Notes under the pieces: generated by a model
The model's database searches: none
What the model was told of the DNA's origin: nothing
What the model saw: the letters and a program-made list of their open reading frames with translations, nothing else
Shown here: piece after piece, positions 34,460 to 43,733 of the stretch
Numbering within the stretch: the stretch's first letter is position 1
Layout: the number at the start of each line of letters is the position of its first letter
Made by a program: the position numbers and the translations under genes
Assembly: GCA_024235015.1 (NCBI GenBank)
Contig: JACKNG010000001.1
Location: 785,139-849,138, forward strand
Source of the DNA: Gammaproteobacteria bacterium
GTDB lineage: Bacteria > Pseudomonadota > Gammaproteobacteria > Ga0077536
Direction of reading: 5' to 3'
Length of the DNA stretch: 64,000 nt

Positions 34460-36513
34460 ACGACGCCGAGTCCATGATGGCCGTCGACGTCGGCGGCACC
34501 TTCACCGACGTCGTCGCCTATGCCGACGGCGCCATCCACACCGCCAAGGTCTCGACCAACGTGCGCGAGGTCTACAACGGCGTCGTCGCCGGCGCCGCCG
34601 AGCTCGGTGTCGGCGCGGCCAGCGTGTTCAACCACGCCAGCACCCACGGCCTGAACGCCATCATCACGCGCTCGCTGCCCAAGGTCGGCTTCCTCACCAC
34701 CGTGGGCCACCGCGACATTCCCGACATCGGGCGCACCTGGCGGCCCGCCGCGGCCCTCACCGACCCGAGCTGGCGCCGCCCCTTCGGCGACGCCGCGCGG
34801 CCGCTGGTGCCACGCTACCTGCGTCGCGGCATCACCGAGCGCATGATGGCCGACGGCCGCGTGTTCATCCCGCTCGACGAGGCCCAGGCACGCGCCGAGC
34901 TCGAAGTCCTCAAGCGTTGCAACGTGCAGGGCGTCGCCATCTGCCTGCTCAATGCCTACGTCAACGACGCCCACGAGCGCCGCCTGCGCGAACTGGTGGG
35001 CGAAGTGCTGGGCGATCTGCCCTGCTCGGTGTCGAGCGAGATCTCGCCGCTGGCCAAGGAGTACGCACGCGCCTCGACCACGCTGGTCGACGTCTTCATG
35101 AAGATCATCTACGAGGAGTACACGCGCAAACTCGACGCCGGCCTGCGCGACCTCGGCTTCGCCGGCCAGCTCAACTTCGCCGACTGCACCGCCAACCTGG
35201 TGCCGGCCGACGACGCCATGCTGGCGCCCTTCCGGGTGGTCTTCGCCGGGCCTGCCGCCGGCACCGTCGGCAGCGCCCACTTCGGCGCGCTCATCGACGA
35301 ACCCAACCTGATCTGCGCCGACATCGGCGGCACGTCCTGCGACATCAGCCTGGTCACCCACGGCCAGCCTTTCGTCAACACCACCTTCGAACTCGAACAC
35401 GATCTCATCGTCAACGCGCTGTCGAACGACATCTCGAGCATCGGCGCCGGCGGCGGCAGCCTCGTCGCGCTGTCACCGTCCGGTGACATCACCGTCGGCC
35501 CGCAGAGCGCCGGCGCCGATCCCGGCCCGGCCTGCTACGGTCGCGGCGGTACCGCGCCGACCATGACCGACGTCTGCCTGCTCGCCGGCATCATCGACCC
35601 CGACGGCTTCGCCGGCGGCAAGATGAAACTCGATCCCGGCCTCGCCCGCGCCGCCTTCGAGGCGCTCGACACCCCGCTCGCCTTCGAGCAGCGCGTGCGC
35701 TACGCCTTCGACATCGGCATCAACAACATCGCCGAGGGCATCTTCAACATTGCCATCAAGCAGGGCATCGATCCGCGCGACTACTGCCTGATGGCCTTCG
35801 GCGCCGCCGGCCCCCTGCTGCTGCCGGCGCTGGCCGATCTCATCCACGTCAAGCGCGTCATCGTGCCGCCCCATCCCGGGCTGTTCTCGGCGCTCGGCCT
35901 GCTCTCCGCCGACCAGGCCTACGCCATCAGCCAGAGCGCCTACACCGTGCTCGACCCGGCCAACGCGCCGGCCATCGCGCGCGTCTATGCCGACATGGAA
36001 TCGCGCCTGCGCAAGCGCCTCGGGCGCCACCAGGACGTCGAGCTGGTGCGTTCCTTCGATGGCCAGTTGATCGGCCAGACCTGGGAGACGCCGTTCGTGC
36101 CGGTGCCGGACGGCGAGCTCGACGCCGCCGCCGTCGCGCGCATGGTGACGAACTTCCACCAGGCCTATGCCGAGCGCAACGGCAACCGCTTCGAACACAT
36201 CCCGGTGCAGGGCGTGACCTACCGCCTGCGCGCCGTGGTCAGGACCGACAAGGTGCGTTACGCCGAGCTGCCGGCACGTAACGGCAAACCGCTCGAGCGC
36301 ATCGGCACCAGCGTGCTGCGCTACGTCGCCGATGCCGAGCAGCTCGCCCAGGTCTATGCCCGCGAGAGCCTGTGCGCCGGCGACGTCATCGCCGGTCCGG
36401 CCATCGTGCGCGAGGCCCTGTCGACCACCTACATCACGCAGAACCAGGTCGGACGCGTCGGCCGCTGCGGCGAGATCAACATCGAGCGCGCCACCCGGGG
36501 AGACCACGCATGA
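34456..36513 (+). CDS. Hydantoinase A/oxoprolinase-family subunit
   Basis: A 685-residue protein with the family start MAVDVGGTFTDVV (ATP-binding of the ASKHA fold), the NHASTHGLNAI block, and the central CADIGGTSCDISLV and GAGGGS motifs. Members are ATP-dependent: N-methylhydantoinase, 5-oxoprolinase, or the carboxylase subunits of acetone/acetophenone carboxylases. The glycine-rich loops appear intact. It overlaps the zinc-ribbon gene by 4 nt upstream and the HyuB-type gene by 4 nt downstream, so it is the middle gene of a coupled triplet. Confidence 0.92.
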   Translation: MNDAESMMAVDVGGTFTDVVAYADGAIHTAKVSTNVREVYNGVVAGAAELGVGAASVFNHASTHGLNAIITRSLPKVGFLTTVGHRDIPDIGRTWRPAAALTDPSWRRPFGDAARPLVPRYLRRGITERMMADGRVFIPLDEAQARAELEVLKRCNVQGVAICLLNAYVNDAHERRLRELVGEVLGDLPCSVSSEISPLAKEYARASTTLVDVFMKIIYEEYTRKLDAGLRDLGFAGQLNFADCTANLVPADDAMLAPFRVVFAGPAAGTVGSAHFGALIDEPNLICADIGGTSCDISLVTHGQPFVNTTFELEHDLIVNALSNDISSIGAGGGSLVALSPSGDITVGPQSAGADPGPACYGRGGTAPTMTDVCLLAGIIDPDGFAGGKMKLDPGLARAAFEALDTPLAFEQRVRYAFDIGINNIAEGIFNIAIKQGIDPRDYCLMAFGAAGPLLLPALADLIHVKRVIVPPHPGLFSALGLLSADQAYAISQSAYTVLDPANAPAIARVYADMESRLRKRLGRHQDVELVRSFDGQLIGQTWETPFVPVPDGELDAAAVARMVTNFHQAYAERNGNRFEHIPVQGVTYRLRAVVRTDKVRYAELPARNGKPLERIGTSVLRYVADAEQLAQVYARESLCAGDVIAGPAIVREALSTTYITQNQVGRVGRCGEINIERATRGDHA

Positions 36514-38465
36514 GCACCCAACCACGCAGCGGCGCCGCCGACGACGCCCGCCCCGCCCACCTGCGCGACTGGAGCGAGGCGCAGTTCTTCGACACCTACC
36601 ACTGCGACCGCTTCACGGCCATGGTGTTGTCGAACCGCCTGCGCTACACCGTGCAGCACATGAGCACCGGGCTCATGTTCAGCGCCTTCTCACCCATCAT
36701 CCGCGACTGGTACGACTTCGCGGTGACCATCTCCGGCCCGCCCGACATGGACTACCCCATGCCGGCGGTGTCGAGTTCGCTGCTGGTGTTCATCGGCACC
36801 ATGGAAGACGCCGTACGCAACGCCGTCGAGGAGTACGGCGTCGAACGCCTCAAGCCCGGTGACGTGCTGGTGTGCAACGACCCCTACCGCGTCGGCACCC
36901 ACGTCAACGACACCTGCTTCATCCGCCCGGTGTTCGCCGCCAATCGCCCGGTCGGCTTCGTCACCGTGCGCGCCCACCAGCTCGACATGGGCGGCGTGGT
37001 GCCGGGCGGCTTCTCCGCCGGCAAGGCCAACGTCTACGAGAACGGCCTGGTGCTGGGGCCGATGCTGCTGTTCGAGCACGACCAGCCGGTACGCGCGACC
37101 TTCAGCCTGGTCTACGACAACACCCGCTTCGCGCCCGTGTTGCACGCCGACTTCATGACCATGGTCGAGCAGCTCAAGCTCGGCGAACGCCTGCTGCTGG
37201 AGAGCATCGAGCGTTACGGCGAAGCCGCCTACCGCGGCACCATGGCCTATTGCTGCGACGCCGCCGCCGAGGCCATGAGCGAGGCCCTGGAGCGTATCCC
37301 CGACGGCGTCTACGAGGGCGAGGACAGCCTCGATGCCGACGGCGCCGGTGACGACGAGGCGATCGTGGCGCGCGCGCGCATCGTCAAGCGCGGCGGCCGG
37401 GTCGAGGTCGACGTCAGCGGCTCCTCGCGCCAGGCGCGTACCTGCATCAACGCCGGGCCGCTCGATACCAAGACCGCGGTCGGCGCCGCCTTCAAACTGC
37501 TGGTCGACCGCGACACGCCGTTCAGCTCCGGCGCCTATCGTCCCATCGACATCGTCATGCCGCCCGGCACCCTGCTCTCGGCGATGCCGCCGGACGGCGC
37601 CATCATGCTCTACTGGGAAGCGACCCAGACCCTGCTCTCGGCCATCCTGCGTGCGCTCGAACCGGCGCTCGGCGCCGATGCCTTCGGCGGCGATTTCGGC
37701 TCGCTCTCGGTGCACAACGCCCACGGCCTCGGCGACGACGGCCAGCCGTGGCAGAACGTCGCCATCTGCGGCGGCGACCACGGCCCCTGGGGTGCCGACC
37801 GTCACCACGACGGCGACAGCTACACCGTGACCTACATGGTCAACGCACTCGACCCGGCGACCGAGGCCATGGAACAGGAGTCGCCGGTGCTCTTGATGCG
37901 CAAGGAGTACGTCACCGACACCGCCGGCGCCGGCTTCAATCGCGGTGGCGCCGGCGTGCTGAAGGATGCCTACTGGGCCACGAGCGCCGAGCACTACACC
38001 ACGCCGCTGCGCGTCAAGAAGGGCACCGGGGTCGGCGTCAACGGCGGCCACACCGGACGCGCCGGCGCGGTATGGCTGTTCGAGAACGCGACGCAGGTTC
38101 CCGGCGCAACCGGCGGCATCGTGCCACTGGACGACGCCGTCTATGCCCATGCCGAGCCGGTCGCCGGCGTGCTCGACCCGGACAGCCATGCGCTCGACCC
38201 GCAGGGCCGCTACTTCTGGTTCGCGCGCCAGGCGGTGTGGCGCACCGGCCCCGGCGCGCTGTCGCGTTACATCACCAACGGCGGCGGCGGCTGGGGCGAT
38301 CCCCGCACCCGCGCCGCCGAGCGCGTGCTGGCCGACGTGCGCGACGGTTACGTCTCGCAGGCCGCGGCGCGCGAAGTCTACGGCGTGGTCGTCGAGGGCG
38401 ATCCGGAGCGCGACCCGGAAGGCCTGCGCATCGATCGCGAGGCGACCGCCGCGCTGCGCGGCTGA
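36510..38465 (+). CDS. Hydantoinase B/oxoprolinase-family subunit
   Basis: A 651-residue HyuB-type protein. Typical stretches include GDVLVCNDPYRVGTHVNDTC, HQLDMGGVVPGG and, near the end, ITNGGGGWGDPRTR, where this family ends with a Gly-rich block. It teams with HyuA, likely forming an ATP-dependent amidohydrolase or carboxylase. The DPY and H-D motifs that bind metal in relatives are present. The start overlaps hyuA-type stop as ATGA. Substrate cannot be decided from sequence. Confidence 0.92.
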   Translation: MSTQPRSGAADDARPAHLRDWSEAQFFDTYHCDRFTAMVLSNRLRYTVQHMSTGLMFSAFSPIIRDWYDFAVTISGPPDMDYPMPAVSSSLLVFIGTMEDAVRNAVEEYGVERLKPGDVLVCNDPYRVGTHVNDTCFIRPVFAANRPVGFVTVRAHQLDMGGVVPGGFSAGKANVYENGLVLGPMLLFEHDQPVRATFSLVYDNTRFAPVLHADFMTMVEQLKLGERLLLESIERYGEAAYRGTMAYCCDAAAEAMSEALERIPDGVYEGEDSLDADGAGDDEAIVARARIVKRGGRVEVDVSGSSRQARTCINAGPLDTKTAVGAAFKLLVDRDTPFSSGAYRPIDIVMPPGTLLSAMPPDGAIMLYWEATQTLLSAILRALEPALGADAFGGDFGSLSVHNAHGLGDDGQPWQNVAICGGDHGPWGADRHHDGDSYTVTYMVNALDPATEAMEQESPVLLMRKEYVTDTAGAGFNRGGAGVLKDAYWATSAEHYTTPLRVKKGTGVGVNGGHTGRAGAVWLFENATQVPGATGGIVPLDDAVYAHAEPVAGVLDPDSHALDPQGRYFWFARQAVWRTGPGALSRYITNGGGGWGDPRTRAAERVLADVRDGYVSQAAAREVYGVVVEGDPERDPEGLRIDREATAALRG

Positions 38466-38541
38466 ACGGCGAGGCGGGTGCGCTCAAGAACGGCCGTGTG
38501 GTGGCCGCTCACGGGATTCGAGCAACCAAGCACGGAACGCC

Positions 38542-39015
38542 ATGAGCCAGACCTGCCCCAAGTGCGGCCACCGCCGCGCCGCCGATACCAGCGCCCCGGG
38601 CTGGCAATGCCCGGCCTGCGGTATTGCCTATGCCAAGTACCGGCCGCCACAAGCGGTCGCCGACGGGGGCGCGGCTGCCGCCGCCCTGCCCACCCCGCCG
38701 CCGCTGCGCGAGACCGGTTTCGCCGACGTCGCGCTCGCCACCGCCGCCGCCACCGCGCTGATGATGGGCCTCAAGTTCTGGCTCGCCGGCCAGCTCTCGT
38801 TCACCAACAGCCTGATGGTGGTGCCGTTCTACTTCTGCGTGGTCCCCGTCGTGACCTTCCTGTGGCGACGCGAGCTGTGGGTGTGGAACCGCTATGCCGG
38901 CCGCTTCGAGTGCGAGGACTTTGCGCACCGGCCGTGGCTGGGCCAGCTCTCGCTCGCTTTCTACCTCGCCGCGAGCGCGACCTTCGCGTGGTTCTTCTTC
39001 GCCTTCGAGCGCTGA
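38542..39015 (+). CDS. Zinc-ribbon membrane protein
   Basis: A 157-residue protein. The N-terminus holds two cysteine pairs, CPKCG (5-9) and CPAC (24-27), forming a short zinc ribbon; a Pro/Ala linker leads to three hydrophobic segments (about 62-80, 88-110 and 132-152). This domain order occurs in many uncharacterised bacterial membrane proteins. The C-terminal part overlaps nothing; a convergent VOC-family gene lies 16 nt beyond. Function unknown. Confidence 0.75.
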   Translation: MSQTCPKCGHRRAADTSAPGWQCPACGIAYAKYRPPQAVADGGAAAAALPTPPPLRETGFADVALATAAATALMMGLKFWLAGQLSFTNSLMVVPFYFCVVPVVTFLWRRELWVWNRYAGRFECEDFAHRPWLGQLSLAFYLAASATFAWFFFAFER

Positions 39016-39031
39016 GCGCGGCGTGGCACGT

Positions 39032-39400
39032 TCAGCGTGCCAGGGGCTTCGCGAAACTGAGCTCGTTGCCGTCCGGATCGCGGATATGGAAGTAGCGCTC
39101 GCCCCACGACGCATCGGACGGCGCCATCTCCGCTGACAGGCCGGCGGCCAGCGCGCGCCGGTACATGGCATCGACGTCGCCGACGTAGAGGATCACCCGC
39201 CCCCACAGCGTCTCCGGGGGATCGCCGACGGCCACGTTGAGGTAGCCCGAACCCACGCCGTAACTGGTGAAGGCGCTCTCTGCGCCGCCGTAATGCATCT
39301 CGAAGCCGAGCGCCGCGTAGAACGCACAGGAGCGCGCCATGTCGGCAGTGAAGAAGGTCACCGCGCTCAAGGATTCGATGCTCGCCTGTCCTGCCGGCAT
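39032..39400 (-). CDS. Glyoxalase/VOC-superfamily protein
   Basis: A 122-residue single-domain VOC protein with paired beta-alpha-beta-beta-beta units: a start strand VTFFTADMARSCAFYAALGF and an ending FHIRDPDGNELSFAKPL, the latter carrying the conserved glutamate metal ligand. Members include glyoxalase, fosfomycin or bleomycin resistance proteins and ring-cleaving dioxygenases. Which activity applies cannot be told. Confidence 0.88.
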   Translation of the reverse strand: MPAGQASIESLSAVTFFTADMARSCAFYAALGFEMHYGGAESAFTSYGVGSGYLNVAVGDPPETLWGRVILYVGDVDAMYRRALAAGLSAEMAPSDASWGERYFHIRDPDGNELSFAKPLAR

Positions 39401-39552
39401 GCTTGTCTACTCCACCCCGGATACCGAGCGTCAGCGTGGGCGATACGCGCCTGCCATGCAAACCCCACCCGGTTCTAATTTCCCCCCAAACCCGCCATCA
39501 TCGGCCTCGCGGCGCGTTCGCGTCCGCATCAACCCAAGAGGAGAGGTCATCC

Positions 39553-40350
39553 ATGCCCCACGTCACGCGCAACGGCGTCAAGGTCTTCTACGAGAGCTTC
39601 GGCGCCGGCAAGCCCATCGTCTTCCTCCATCCCTGGAGCACCAACCGCTTCATCTGGGCCTTCCAGTTGATGGAATTCGCCCGTACCCATCAGGTCATCG
39701 CCGTCGACCACCGCGGCCACGGCCAGTCCGACAAGCCCGACAGCGGCTACGCCATCACCGAGAAGGCCGCCGACGTCAAAGCCATTCTCGACGACGTCGG
39801 CGTCGACCAGGCCGTGCTGGTCGGCAATTCCATCGGCGGCATGATCGCCATGCAGACCGCGCTCGACTATCCCGAACGCGTGCGCGGCCTGCTGATCCTG
39901 TCCAGCGGCACCAACCTCGGCGCCGGCGCACCGCCGGAGATGGCCGAGGCCATGCAAAAGGATTGGCGCGGCATGTTCGGCGGCCTGCTCGAGGGCGCGA
40001 CGTCGGCCAAGACCAAGCAGACCCGGCCCGAGATCGGCGTGTTCATGGAGGGCTGTTTCCGCACCGAGAGCAACTTCACCGAGGGCGTCTTCTTCAGCTC
40101 GGTGGCCGATCCGGGCGGCGTGTTCAACTGGAACATCAGCGACCGCCTGAAGGACATCAAGCAGCCGACCCTGGTGCTGGCGGGCGAGGAGGACATGGCC
40201 ACCCCGGTGGAGGCCAACCAGTTCCTCGCCGACAACATCCCGGGCGCGGAGATCAAGCTCTACAAGGACGTCGGCCACTTCCTCCAGCTCGAGCAGCCCA
40301 TGACCTTCAACGCCGAGCTGCGCGCCTTCCTCGACCGCGTCGGCGGCTGA
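39553..40350 (+). CDS. Alpha/beta hydrolase
   Basis: A 265-residue hydrolase of the alpha/beta fold. Oxyanion strand VFLHPWSTNR, nucleophile elbow GNSIGG (Ser98), acid Asp in LAGEEDMATP and histidine in DVGHFLQLEQP are all present and correctly ordered, matching the 3-oxoadipate enol-lactonase/esterase group. AGAGGAGAGG upstream fits the ATG. No signal peptide. The substrate is unknown; acyl esters or lactones are likely. Confidence 0.92.
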   Translation: MPHVTRNGVKVFYESFGAGKPIVFLHPWSTNRFIWAFQLMEFARTHQVIAVDHRGHGQSDKPDSGYAITEKAADVKAILDDVGVDQAVLVGNSIGGMIAMQTALDYPERVRGLLILSSGTNLGAGAPPEMAEAMQKDWRGMFGGLLEGATSAKTKQTRPEIGVFMEGCFRTESNFTEGVFFSSVADPGGVFNWNISDRLKDIKQPTLVLAGEEDMATPVEANQFLADNIPGAEIKLYKDVGHFLQLEQPMTFNAELRAFLDRVGG

Positions 40351-40440
40351 TCGCATGGGCCCGCCCCCGCCTGACCGAGGTCAAGACGGCGGGGGCGCGG
40401 ACCGGCGCACAATGGACGGCCCGTCAGCAGGAGTCCGGCC

Positions 40441-40704
40441 ATGATTTCACTACGCGACTGCATGGAATACCTCCACCTGACGGTCGACGAGATCGACGCC
40501 ATCGCCGAGCACGAACACGTACCCCCGATCATCGCTGCCGAGCTCGGCGCCTACCTGGTCGAGGATGCCAACGGCGAACGTATGCTCAAGCGCATGATCC
40601 TCGACGATATAATGCACGCCGCGAATCAGGGTGACGTGGCCCGGGTCGAGCACCTCACTACCGTGCTCAAGCACTTCGTCGCCACCCATCCCGATCTCGA
40701 TTGA
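40441..40704 (+). CDS. Conserved hypothetical small protein
   Basis: An 87-residue, mostly helical, acidic protein with no transmembrane segment or cysteine pairs. It begins MISLRDCMEYLHLTVDEIDAI and is Asp/Glu/His-rich. AGGAG precedes the ATG by a few bases, and coding-type base composition is good. I do not recognise a domain. Confidence 0.65.
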   Translation: MISLRDCMEYLHLTVDEIDAIAEHEHVPPIIAAELGAYLVEDANGERMLKRMILDDIMHAANQGDVARVEHLTTVLKHFVATHPDLD

Positions 40705-40871
40705 ACGAAGCTCGATTCGGCGGCGCACGCGGCAGACTGCCAACGGGGTGCGCAAACGTGCGCTCGCGGTAATCGCCGCGGACAACGGGCACGGAGCTTC
40801 ATGAACCGGCCGCACGCGGCTGAATCGCCCCGGCCGGCGCGCAGCGCCGGCGGCACGTCAGGACGAGGCGC

Positions 40872-41675
40872 ATGAGCGACGAGATCATCGACCCGGCACC
40901 GCCGGACAGGACGCTCTACAGCCGCATCGACAATCTCTACCACGGTTCCGACACCGAGGCGGTCCGCTTCCGCTGGGGCCTGCTGATCTTCGACGTCATC
41001 TGCATTCTCTACTTCGTCGTCGCCTCCTTCCTGCACCACGTCGACGACCTGCACATCGTCGAGGAGACCATCGGCATCATCTATCTGTTCGAGTTCGCCG
41101 CCCGCTTCTACGTCGCGCGCGAGCGCCTGCGCTTCCTGTTCAATCCCGTGGGGCTCGCCGACCTCGTCGTGATCATGTCACTGCTCGCGCCGAGCCTGAC
41201 CGAGAACTTCCTCTTCCTGCGCGTGATCCGCGCCCTGCGCCTGCTGCGCTCCTACCACGTCATCAAGGAACTGCGCGACCAGTCGAGCTTCGTACGCCTG
41301 CACGAGGACATCATCTTCAGCGTGGTCAACCTGCTGATCTTCATCTTCATCATGACCGCCCTGGTCTACGTGTTGCAGATCGGGCGCAACCCCGCGATCA
41401 CCGACTACATCGACGCCCTCTATTTCACCGTCACCACGCTCACCACCACCGGCTTCGGCGACATCACCCTGGTCGGCACCAGCGGACGCATCCTCGCCGT
41501 TCTCATCATGATCTTCGGTATCTCGCTCTTCGTGCGCCTGATCCAGACCATCTTCCGGCCCGAGAAGGTGCGCTACGAGTGCGAGCACTGCGGCCTCACG
41601 CGCCACGACAATGATGCCGTGCACTGCAAGCACTGCGGCGAGATACTGCACATCCAGACCGAGGGCGGCAGCTGA
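40872..41675 (+). CDS. Voltage-gated-type potassium channel with C-terminal zinc ribbon
   Basis: A 267-residue ion-transport protein: S1-S4-like hydrophobic segments (about 34-56, 65-80, 96-106 and an Arg-bearing FLFLRVIRALRLLRSYH segment), then a pore domain with the selectivity-filter sequence TTTGFGD, and an inner helix. The TTTGFGD filter marks a potassium-selective pore. The tail adds a compact zinc ribbon, CEHCG (about 236-240) and CKHCG (about 252-256), unusual for channels and perhaps a regulatory or assembly module. The ATG is preceded by an AGGAC/GAGGC purine stretch. Confidence 0.88.
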   Translation: MSDEIIDPAPPDRTLYSRIDNLYHGSDTEAVRFRWGLLIFDVICILYFVVASFLHHVDDLHIVEETIGIIYLFEFAARFYVARERLRFLFNPVGLADLVVIMSLLAPSLTENFLFLRVIRALRLLRSYHVIKELRDQSSFVRLHEDIIFSVVNLLIFIFIMTALVYVLQIGRNPAITDYIDALYFTVTTLTTTGFGDITLVGTSGRILAVLIMIFGISLFVRLIQTIFRPEKVRYECEHCGLTRHDNDAVHCKHCGEILHIQTEGGS

Positions 41676-41775
41676 GGCGCCCGCCGGCCCGCGGTGGTCA
41701 CCGCGAGCCCGTCGCAGCTGCACCAGGTGACGGCCGCGGCGCGTTACACCAGCATCGAACCAGGGGAGACCTCAC

Positions 41776-42654
41776 ATGAAAATCGGATTGTTCGGCATCA
41801 ACATGGGCCCGCTCGGCGACGCGCAGGCGAGTATCCGCATCGCGCAACTGGCCGAGAGCGCCGGTTTCGAATCGCTGTGGGCGGGGGAGCACGTCGTCCT
41901 GCCCGAACCGCAGCTGCCGCCCTCGCCGGTGCCGCCGCGCTACCCCATGGTCGACCCCAACATCTGCTTCGCCGCGCTGTCCGGCCACACCCGCACGGTG
42001 CGCTTCGGCACCGGCATCATCATCCTGCCCCAGCGCAACCCGCTGGTGCTGGCCAAGGAGATGGCCAGCCTCGACGTCGTCACCGGCGGGCGGCTGATCT
42101 TCGGTGTCGGCATCGGCTACCTCAAGGCCGAGTTCGACGCCCTCGGCATCCCCTTCAACGACAAGGCCGGGCGCACCCGCGAGTACCTCGAGGCCATGCG
42201 CAGCATCTGGTGCGACGAACAACCGGCCTACCACGGCCAGTACGTCGACTTCGCCGGCGTGCAGGCCTACCCGCGTCCATTGCAGGCCGGCGGTCCGCCG
42301 GTGGTGTTCGGCGGTCACGTGCCCGGGGCGTTCGCCCGCAGCGTCACCCACGGCCACGGCTGGTACGGCTTCGGCCTCAAGCCCGAAGACACCGCGGCCT
42401 GCATCGCCGGCCTCGAACAGGCCGCCCGCGACCACGCCCGCCCGCAGGGCCTGGGCAAGTTGGAAATCAGCGTCACGCCGTTCGGCAACATCGATCTCGA
42501 CCGCGCCAAGGCCTACGCCGATCTGGGGGTCGACCGCCTCATCGTGCTGTTCCCGGCACAGTCGCCCGACACCCTGTTCGAGCTCGGCGCGACCGAGCAG
42601 GCCATCGCCGACTACGTCAAGAAGCTCGGCGACGAGGTGGTGGGCAGGGTCTGA
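41776..42654 (+). CDS. LLM-class F420/flavin-dependent oxidoreductase
   Basis: A 292-residue luciferase-like (TIM-barrel) enzyme: MKIGLFGINMGPLGDAQ start, SLWAGEHVVLPE, TGIIILPQRNPLVLAKEMASLD and GGRLIFGVGIGYL, which are the standard strands of the LLM family, near the TIGR03619-type F420-dependent group. The cofactor could be F420 or FMN. GGGGAG precedes the ATG. Substrate unknown; it stands alone between the ion channel and the convergent sigma factor gene. Confidence 0.9.
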   Translation: MKIGLFGINMGPLGDAQASIRIAQLAESAGFESLWAGEHVVLPEPQLPPSPVPPRYPMVDPNICFAALSGHTRTVRFGTGIIILPQRNPLVLAKEMASLDVVTGGRLIFGVGIGYLKAEFDALGIPFNDKAGRTREYLEAMRSIWCDEQPAYHGQYVDFAGVQAYPRPLQAGGPPVVFGGHVPGAFARSVTHGHGWYGFGLKPEDTAACIAGLEQAARDHARPQGLGKLEISVTPFGNIDLDRAKAYADLGVDRLIVLFPAQSPDTLFELGATEQAIADYVKKLGDEVVGRV

Positions 42655-42707
42655 AGGCCACGGCCATCGGGGCGCGCCGCGGCCGTGGTTGACTCGCGGG
42701 TGCCGCC

Positions 42708-43289
42708 TCAGGTGCCCGGCTTCCGCTCGCAGCGCAATACCGACGCCCGATCACGGTAGAACTCGCAGCGACGTCCGAGCGCGGCCTGCAAGCGGGCCCG
42801 CGCCCGGTGCAGGCGGATCTTGACAGTCGCAGCCGTGCACTCGAGCACGGCCGCCGCCTCTTCCGTCGAGTACCCCTCCAGGTCACGGAGTATCAACGCG
42901 GCGCGATAATCGGACGGCAGCGCATCGATGACCTCTCGTACACAGGCATTCATCTCGTCGATGACGAGACGTTCATCCAGCGAGGCGTCCCCGCCCACCA
43001 GCAGCGTGTCGTCCTCCTCGACGGGCACGGTCTCGATTTCGCGCCTCGCTGCACGGAAGTGATCGGCGGCTGCACGCGAAGCGATGGCGAGAGCCCAGGT
43101 GTCCAACCGCGAACGCCCCTGGAAACCCGGCAAGGCACGGTCGATGCGCAGCAGGGTTTCCTGCAGGACCTCCTCGGCGACGCTAGGATCCCGGCAGTAA
43201 CGCCGCAGGTAGCGCTGCAACGCCGGCAGCAGGCTTCGCAGGACGGTGTCACGTTCGGCGCTGGCAAGCTGCACGGGGCTGTCAGCCAC
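42708..43289 (-). CDS. ECF-type RNA polymerase sigma factor
   Basis: A 193-residue sigma-70 family protein with region 2 (AEEVLQETLLRIDRALPGF, SRLDTWALAIA) and region 4 (LPSDYRAALILRDLEGYSTEEAA, TAATVKIRLHRARARLQ). It ends with an extra tail containing Cys residues (RRCEFYRD...VLRCERKPGT), a feature of one ECF subgroup in which the tail may sense redox or metals. Its start is 22 nt behind the AhpD-like gene on the same strand, so the pair is an operon. No classic anti-sigma factor with a membrane span is adjacent. Confidence 0.92.
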   Translation of the reverse strand: MADSPVQLASAERDTVLRSLLPALQRYLRRYCRDPSVAEEVLQETLLRIDRALPGFQGRSRLDTWALAIASRAAADHFRAARREIETVPVEEDDTLLVGGDASLDERLVIDEMNACVREVIDALPSDYRAALILRDLEGYSTEEAAAVLECTAATVKIRLHRARARLQAALGRRCEFYRDRASVLRCERKPGT

Positions 43290-43310
43290 GGCGCCGATAC
43301 CTGTTCGCGG

Positions 43311-43607
43311 TCAACAGCACTTGCCGGCGGGCGGCGCGGTCATGGCCGGCAAGGTGGGCTCATCGAGTGGGCAATTGCCGTGCTCTGCCGTGGGTAACGA
43401 CATGAAGGCATGGGCGGCCTCGAGAACCTTCCGCGCCGGCACCTGCCGGATGCGATCGGCGAGAAGCAGGGCTTCGGCGAGTTCGTCGTCGTCCAGACCG
43501 GCTGTGCGCGCGAGCGGCAGGTGGTGCTCGATGCACGGGATGCAGTTTGCGGCCAGTGCGGCACCGAGGGCGACCAGCGCGCGGTCTCTTGGGGAAAGCG
43601 TGTTCAT
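43311..43607 (-). CDS. AhpD-like (carboxymuconolactone decarboxylase family) protein
   Basis: A 98-residue protein of the CMD/AhpD family with the redox motif CIPC (22-25) followed by EHH (27-29), as in AhpD peroxidases. The tail ends GKCC, giving extra cysteines. AhpD-type proteins reduce peroxides or relay electrons. It precedes the ECF sigma factor by 21 nt and may act as its redox sensor or as a target of its regulon. AGGAG before the ATG fixes the start. Confidence 0.85.
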   Translation of the reverse strand: MNTLSPRDRALVALGAALAANCIPCIEHHLPLARTAGLDDDELAEALLLADRIRQVPARKVLEAAHAFMSLPTAEHGNCPLDEPTLPAMTAPPAGKCC

Positions 43608-43689
43608 CGACGACTCCTGTTGCAGGGAAGGGCGATGGCGGCATCCGCCATCCTCACCGTTGGTCGTCTGCGGCGCGCGAAACGATACA

Positions 43690-43704
43690 CCCGGCACTGC
43701 CGGG
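43690..43704. promoter_or_regulatory. 15-bp palindrome upstream of the AhpD/sigma operon
   Basis: CCCGGCA-C-TGCCGGG is a perfect inverted repeat around one base. It lies 83 nt before the AhpD-like start and 30 nt after the stop of the DUF2721 gene on the same strand, so it may be an operator or terminator. Evidence is the symmetry alone. Confidence 0.35.
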
Positions 43705-43733
43705 CACGCGAACAAGCGCCGTACACGTGTCGC

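Noticed and set aside
40705..40871. A small gene or RNA in the gap before the ion channel gene.
   Set aside because: No start with ribosome site, no conserved frame and no convincing hairpin were seen.
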